Assembly (NCBI GenBank): GCA_031411235.1
Contig: JANOAR010000241.1
Coordinates: 1-15,680 of the forward strand
Length of the DNA: 15,680 bases
Origin: JANOAR01 sp031411235
Lineage (GTDB): Bacteria; Verrucomicrobiota; Verrucomicrobiia; Verrucomicrobiales; Verrucomicrobiaceae
Direction of reading: 5' to 3'
Shown: piece by piece, positions 11,708-15,680 of the stretch
Layout of the letters: each line of letters starts with the position of its first letter
Position numbering within the stretch: position 1 is the first letter of the stretch
Notes under the pieces: generated by a model
What the model saw: the letters and a program-made list of their open reading frames with translations, nothing else
What the model was told of the DNA's origin: nothing
The model's database searches: none
Program-made: the position numbers and the translations under genes

Positions 11708-11739
11708 TTGACATTGGCCGTGCATCGCCACCTCGCGCG
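11708..11739 (+). promoter_or_regulatory. TTGACA and CTCGCGCG leader elements before the tape measure start
   Basis: TTGACA (11708-11713) and CTCGCGCG (11732-11739) precede ATG 11747 by 33 and 7 nt. A -10 at the usual distance from the TTGACA would be CCTCGC, which is not promoter-like. A TTG start at 11708 would add 13 unnatural residues, so ATG 11747 is preferred. Confidence 0.35.
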
Positions 11740-11746
11740 ATCCACC

Positions 11747-14704
11747 ATGTCCAACAAAGTCACTGTCCAAATCGGCTCCGACTCTTCCGGCCTCGCCTCC
11801 GGGATGAACCGTGCCCAGTCGCTGGTGAAGAGCTTCGCCGAACAAAGCAAAAACTCACTCAGTGGTATCGGTGCGGCCCTCGGTGTGGGCGGTGGCTTCC
11901 TCGGCGTGCAAGGCCTCACCAATGCCATCAAGCGCAGCGTGCAGGAAGCCTCGAACCTGGAAGGCCTCACCAATGGGCTCAAGGCCGTGGCCGGGGCAGG
12001 GGTAGATGTGAAGGCTCGGTTGGAAGAGATGCGCGAAGTGGCCAAGCTCCCCGGTCTTAGCTTTGCCGAGGCCGTGCGTGGCGACGTGCGATTGCAGGCT
12101 GTGGGCATCAGTGCCGAGCAGAGCAAAGAAATCCTCATCCAGTTTGGCAATGCGCTCGCCACGGTAGGTGGGGGCGGCGGGGAATTGCGCGGTGTGGTTC
12201 TCGCTCTTGGGCAAATCTCGGCCAAGGGGAAAATCAGCGCTGAGGAGATCAATCAGCTTGCTGAGCGTATCCCGCAGATTCGCACGGCCATCAAAGCCGC
12301 CTTTGGCACCTCGGACACCGAGTTGCTGCAAGGGATGGGCATCAGTGTTGAGACGTTCATTGGCAAGGTGACCAAAGAATTCGCCAAACTCCCACGCGTT
12401 GTCGGTGGCACGAAGAACACCCTCGAGAACCTCGAAGATACGCTCAACACCCTCTATGCCACGGCGGGCAAACCTATCGCCGAAGGCTTGCTGCCGAGCA
12501 TCAACGCCCTGTCTGCCAGTGCCGCTCAGAGTGGCCCCGCGCTGGAGTCCTTTGGCAAGACGGTAGGCATGGTGGCAAGCGCCGCCGTAGCCCTCGCGCC
12601 GCATCTCCAACAACTGGTAGCCATCTATATCAGCTACAAGGGCGTCGCCTTCATCCAGGGCGTCATTGCCGGCCAAGCCGCAGCGATGCGCCAAGCGGCA
12701 ACGGCTGCCGCTGCCGAGACGACAGCCCTCGCCGCCAATACCACGGCCCAGCGCACCAATGCTGCCGCACGCAAGGCTAATGCCGCTGCTGCTGCCGCCT
12801 CCGCCGCCGCCCAAGCCCAGCCTGCCAACGCGCCCCCCGCTGGCTACCGCAGTGCCTACCAGAGCCCCTACGCGGCTAAGCTCGCCGCAGGGGGTGGCAG
12901 TGCTGCCGCGCAGCAAGCCTACTTGATGAAGCAACTGGCCAACACGGGCGCGGATGCTACGGCAAGTGCCGCTGCTGCCGCTGCGAGCAGCGCAGGCACC
13001 AAGTTTGCGGCCAGTTTCTCTGCCGCCGCGAAGTCTGGCCTCAATGCCTATGCCCCGGCCATCGGGGCTGTTTTGACCGCGAGCAGCAGCTTCCTGGATG
13101 CAGGTAAGTCCATCGGTGGGGAGACAGGGAAGAAGATCATTGATGGCATCAGCATCATCGGTAGTCTCGCCCCCGCGCCTTACGGCCTCCTGCTCTCGGC
13201 GGTGCCACAGACCATCAATGCCGCCTTCGTCCTGGGGCAGACCATTGGAGCGAGGCTCTTGCTGGGCTTCAGTGAGGCCAATCTCGACGGAGCCATCGCG
13301 GAGCAGGCCAAGGGTTATGCCAAAGCATTGGATTTCGCCCGCGCAGGCAAGGGCTCCGACGCTGCCGCCTCGCTCGCTACTGAGATCGCCCGTGCTCGCG
13401 ATGTGCTCAATAGCAGTTCCCCGCCTGAGCGCGACGCCGCCCTCCAGACCTTGGAGGCGCTGTACCAACAAGAAGCGGTGCTGCAACGCATCGCCAAGGC
13501 AAAGAACGATGAGGACGCTCGGGTAGCCGCCGCGCAAAAGCTTTTGGCCGATGACCAGTCCTGGAAGAAAGCTGCTGGGGAACGCCAGCAAGCCGCCGCC
13601 AAACTCCGCGAAGAGGGCGAGAAGGCAGCAGGCAAAGAACTCGGGGGAGAGCGCGACAAGCTCGCCGAACAGCAGATCGAACTCAGAGACCCCAAGGAAC
13701 AAATTACCTTCTGGAAAGCGCGAGTGCAGCGCGAATTGGATCGTGCCAAGACCGAATACAACGTCGCGCAAGGCATGGGAGGGAAGCAATACAGAGGTGA
13801 GGCAACGCCTGCTGGGCTCTCCGGCCTGATCCCGGCTCTGGCCATTGAGGGCCGCAACGAAGCGGCTCTGAAGCTCGCGAAGAGCCTGGGCGCTGCTGCT
13901 GCTGCCCAAGAAAAATTAGACGCCCTGACCAAGGCCCAAGACAAGTCTGAAACCAAGGATGAGGGATCAGCCAAGCGCATTGAGCAAGCTCGCGTCGAGT
14001 TCCAACTCGAAGCCCAGCTCCTCGCCGCCAAGGCCCGCGCCGCAGGCGAAGAAAGCAAGGAAGCCACCGCGCTCGAAGACCAACTCAAAACCCTACGCCT
14101 ACAAGCCCAGATCAAAGAGCAGCTCGGCGTCACCGATGCGCAGGCGTTGGAATTAGCGCAGGGCAAGGTAACCGCCGAAAACCAAGTCAACGCCGCCCTC
14201 CTCGCACGCCAGCAAAACGCGGCCAAGCAAGCCGTCATTGCCAACCTTGCCGTGCTCAAGGCCAGGGCCACAGGCAATACCAAAGAGGCCGACAAGCTCG
14301 AAAAAGAGCAGCGGGTGCGCGAGGAAGCCAAGCGCATCGCCGCCGATACCGGCACTGATCCCGCCACGGCGCGGCGCATCGCCGAGCAGAAGGTGAAGCT
14401 CGAAGACCAGGCGCAACGGCGCGAGGAGCGTAAGTCACGCAGTGGCGACGGTGAAGAGCGAGTGAGGCATACCATCCGAGGCTTCTCCAGCGCAGGCCGC
14501 GCCGTGGGCGGGGGCGACCTCAATGACCGCTTCCGCAATCTCCATGCCCTAGCCGCCTTCAACCGTGTGCGCCCCTCAGCCGCGCAAGCCGCCGAGAATA
14601 AAGCCAAGAGCGATGCAGGCAAAGAAACCGATCCCACCAGCTTCCTGCAGCAGCTCGTGACGCTGTTCACCAGCGTGGACAATAAGTTCAATATCGCCAA
14701 CTAA
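11747..14704 (+). CDS. phage tail tape measure protein (gpH-like)
   Basis: A 985-residue protein, MSNKVTVQIGSDSSGLASGM onward. A tape measure N-terminal domain covers about 60-260, with AVAGAGVDVKARLEEMREVA, DVRLQAVGISAEQSKEILIQ and KGKISAEEINQLAERIPQIR, the block typical of this family. Hydrophobic stretches lie near 273-306 (VGMVASAAVALAP, LVAIYISYKGVAFIQGVIAG) and 465-510 (LAPAPYGLLLSAVP). Between them is an Ala-rich, probably helical region. From about 515 to 920 it is a charged helical/coiled-coil rod. The tape measure fixes tail length and enters the host envelope with DNA. At the usual ~0.15 nm per residue, the tail would be roughly 150 nm, which is an estimate. It follows the chaperone genes, as expected. 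Confidence 0.88.
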   Translation: MSNKVTVQIGSDSSGLASGMNRAQSLVKSFAEQSKNSLSGIGAALGVGGGFLGVQGLTNAIKRSVQEASNLEGLTNGLKAVAGAGVDVKARLEEMREVAKLPGLSFAEAVRGDVRLQAVGISAEQSKEILIQFGNALATVGGGGGELRGVVLALGQISAKGKISAEEINQLAERIPQIRTAIKAAFGTSDTELLQGMGISVETFIGKVTKEFAKLPRVVGGTKNTLENLEDTLNTLYATAGKPIAEGLLPSINALSASAAQSGPALESFGKTVGMVASAAVALAPHLQQLVAIYISYKGVAFIQGVIAGQAAAMRQAATAAAAETTALAANTTAQRTNAAARKANAAAAAASAAAQAQPANAPPAGYRSAYQSPYAAKLAAGGGSAAAQQAYLMKQLANTGADATASAAAAAASSAGTKFAASFSAAAKSGLNAYAPAIGAVLTASSSFLDAGKSIGGETGKKIIDGISIIGSLAPAPYGLLLSAVPQTINAAFVLGQTIGARLLLGFSEANLDGAIAEQAKGYAKALDFARAGKGSDAAASLATEIARARDVLNSSSPPERDAALQTLEALYQQEAVLQRIAKAKNDEDARVAAAQKLLADDQSWKKAAGERQQAAAKLREEGEKAAGKELGGERDKLAEQQIELRDPKEQITFWKARVQRELDRAKTEYNVAQGMGGKQYRGEATPAGLSGLIPALAIEGRNEAALKLAKSLGAAAAAQEKLDALTKAQDKSETKDEGSAKRIEQARVEFQLEAQLLAAKARAAGEESKEATALEDQLKTLRLQAQIKEQLGVTDAQALELAQGKVTAENQVNAALLARQQNAAKQAVIANLAVLKARATGNTKEADKLEKEQRVREEAKRIAADTGTDPATARRIAEQKVKLEDQAQRREERKSRSGDGEERVRHTIRGFSSAGRAVGGGDLNDRFRNLHALAAFNRVRPSAAQAAENKAKSDAGKETDPTSFLQQLVTLFTSVDNKFNIAN

Positions 14705-14710
14705 CTCGAA

Positions 14711-14795
14711 CCAAGGGACAAGGGATAAGGAACAAGGGACAAGACTCCAGAACTCCACCACTCCACCACTCCCCCTTGTCCCTCTCTCCCTCCCC
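14711..14795. repeat. second simple-sequence tract, with an inverted pair
   Basis: Polypurine units (AGGGACAAGGGATAAGGAAC, from 14714) pass into CTCCA units and a pyrimidine run ending CCTCTCTCCCTCCCC before ATG 14796. AGGGACAAGGG (14714-14724) is the reverse complement of CCCTTGTCCCT (14773-14783), so the RNA can fold the tract into a hairpin with a ~48-nt loop. Same type as the tract at 10568-10699. No gene is readable in it. Confidence 0.7.
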
Positions 14796-15614
14796 ATGAC
14801 CGCCATCCTCAAACACGGCGCGACCACGCCGCTCCTCACCGACAACAGCTACGACAGCAACCTCGCGGGACTCGACACCGCCTCGCTGGTCTATGCCTGC
14901 TGTGCGTCCCGCGACGCCTACAAAGTCGGCCAAGCGGCTCCCGGTTATGCCGGGCTGATCATCGACAAAGTGGGCCACAAACAAGACGGCGATGAGTGGG
15001 AACTGAGCCTGAGCTGCAATGGCATCTATGGCAACAAAGGCCAACGGCAGAGCCTTGGCTACCCCAAGACGACCATCAATCAGGAAGACTTCGATGGCGT
15101 CGAAGACGAGGTCATCAGCGCGTCGCGAAGCTTCTTCCATCGTGGTGGCTTCGGCGCTTACGGCGGCTCGATGATCTGTGTCTCGGCCTCTTCGGAGCCG
15201 ATCAACTACAGCAAGACATACTGGCGAAATCGCGGGCGGTTCCTCGGTATCATCGAACAAAAACCGTACAAGCGGCAGATCACCTGCAACAACAAAGTCA
15301 TCACGGGTGACAGCATCACCTGGCCCCTGGAAGGCGGCTGGGGCACCGCGCAGAAGGCCAGCGTGGCGCTCCCCAGTGTCGTCGTCAGCGACACCTACCT
15401 CACCACCAATGCCCCGCAGACCGGTCGCATCCCCGGCGCTCAGTCGCCGCCGAATCCGCCCAGCATTCGCTTCATCAACGCCACCACCACTGACCCGCGT
15501 TATTACTGGCCCAACGGCTGGGGACTCACCGTCCAAGCCGAGCAAGTCGCAGGCGTCTCGCTCTGGCGTGTGACGTATATTTATGAGTATCAGCATCGGA
15601 TTTTGCCAGCGTAA
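14796..15614 (+). CDS. probable distal tail/tail-tip protein of unrecognised family
   Basis: A 272-residue protein, MTAILKHGATTPLLTDNSYD onward, beginning 91 bp after the tape measure stop. It is beta- and aromatic-rich with glycine turns: HKQDGDEWELSLSCNGIYGN, ASRSFFHRGGFGAYGGSMIC, EPINYSKTYWRNRGRFLGII, and TGDSITWPLEGGWG. The ending WRVTYIYEYQHRILPA is a strand pair. Cysteines are scattered, without a metal pattern. In lambda-like tails the genes following the tape measure build the tail tip, and this fits that position. The composition suggests a beta-sandwich or a host-contact protein, but no family is recognised. The leader is a pyrimidine run with no Shine-Dalgarno. Confidence 0.5.
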   Translation: MTAILKHGATTPLLTDNSYDSNLAGLDTASLVYACCASRDAYKVGQAAPGYAGLIIDKVGHKQDGDEWELSLSCNGIYGNKGQRQSLGYPKTTINQEDFDGVEDEVISASRSFFHRGGFGAYGGSMICVSASSEPINYSKTYWRNRGRFLGIIEQKPYKRQITCNNKVITGDSITWPLEGGWGTAQKASVALPSVVVSDTYLTTNAPQTGRIPGAQSPPNPPSIRFINATTTDPRYYWPNGWGLTVQAEQVAGVSLWRVTYIYEYQHRILPA

Positions 15615-15680
15615 CGGGGAGGAGGAACAAGGAATAAGGGCAGTCGCTTCGCCCGGCCTTCGATGTTCGATGTCCCTTCC
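15615..15680. other. end of window: start of a third purine tract, no gene
   Basis: After the last stop the sequence reads GGGGAGGAGGAACAAGGAATAAGGG, again the polypurine unit type seen at 10568 and 14711, then a short mixed stretch (TTCGATGTTCGATGTCCC contains a TTCGATG direct repeat). The following gene lies outside the window. Confidence 0.5.

Noticed and set aside
11855..13909. Minus-strand open frame of 684 codons opposite the tape measure gene, and a second of 461 codons at 13315-14700
   Set aside because: Both are shadows of the GC-rich tape measure frame; the + frame has the tape measure domain and coiled coils.

Overview
The window reads as the late (virion structural) region of a GC-rich tailed bacteriophage or prophage with a long non-contractile tail (siphovirus, lambda-like gene order). 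All virion genes run on the + strand; a small Cro/C1-type regulator is divergent at the left edge. No taxonomic marker is present. The host guess is Verrucomicrobiota, at low to moderate confidence. It rests on three things: GC-rich codon use, almost no Shine-Dalgarno sequences, and simple-sequence tracts between genes (purine units of the AAGGGATAAGG type, then CTCCA-type units) that I associate from memory with that phylum. No tRNA, rRNA, CRISPR array or insertion sequence was seen.

Layout. 1-304: minus-strand regulator and a possible partial frame at the edge. 305-496: control region with a strong rightward terminator, a candidate promoter and two palindromes. 497-1089: two small genes, the second possibly a gpW-like head-completion protein. 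1095-5999: portal, ClpP-type prohead protease with a scaffold-like tail, major capsid protein, probable capsid cement protein and an acidic-tailed small protein. 6055-6868: terminator-like hairpin, head-tail connector candidate and an unknown neck-position gene. 6901-7742: an AT-rich promoter/operator island driving three ATGA-overlapped genes (DUF4160, DUF2442, HigA-like HTH), a toxin-antitoxin-like cargo cassette inside the late operon. 7766-9709: tail completion and terminator candidates, a mini zinc-ribbon protein and the probable tail tube protein. 9773-10567: an unrecognised protein with an internal duplication. 10700-11466: tail assembly chaperone with an in-phase G GGA AAC site for -1 frameshifting into a second frame. 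11429-11575: a 48-residue two-helix membrane protein on the minus strand. 11656-11693: intrinsic terminator. 11747-14704: tape measure protein. 14796-15614: probable distal tail protein.

How it works together. Portal, protease/scaffold, capsid and cement proteins build the head. The connector-size genes close it. Tube, terminator, chaperone and tape measure build a tail that the 985-residue tape measure would set at very roughly 150 nm. The most unusual points are the self-contained DUF4160-DUF2442-HigA cassette with an apparently leaderless promoter; the recurrent TTGACA / CCCGCGYG leader just upstream of start codons in place of Shine-Dalgarno sites; the duplicated-domain tail-region protein; the antisense micro-membrane gene; and intrinsic terminators lying inside what should be one late transcript.
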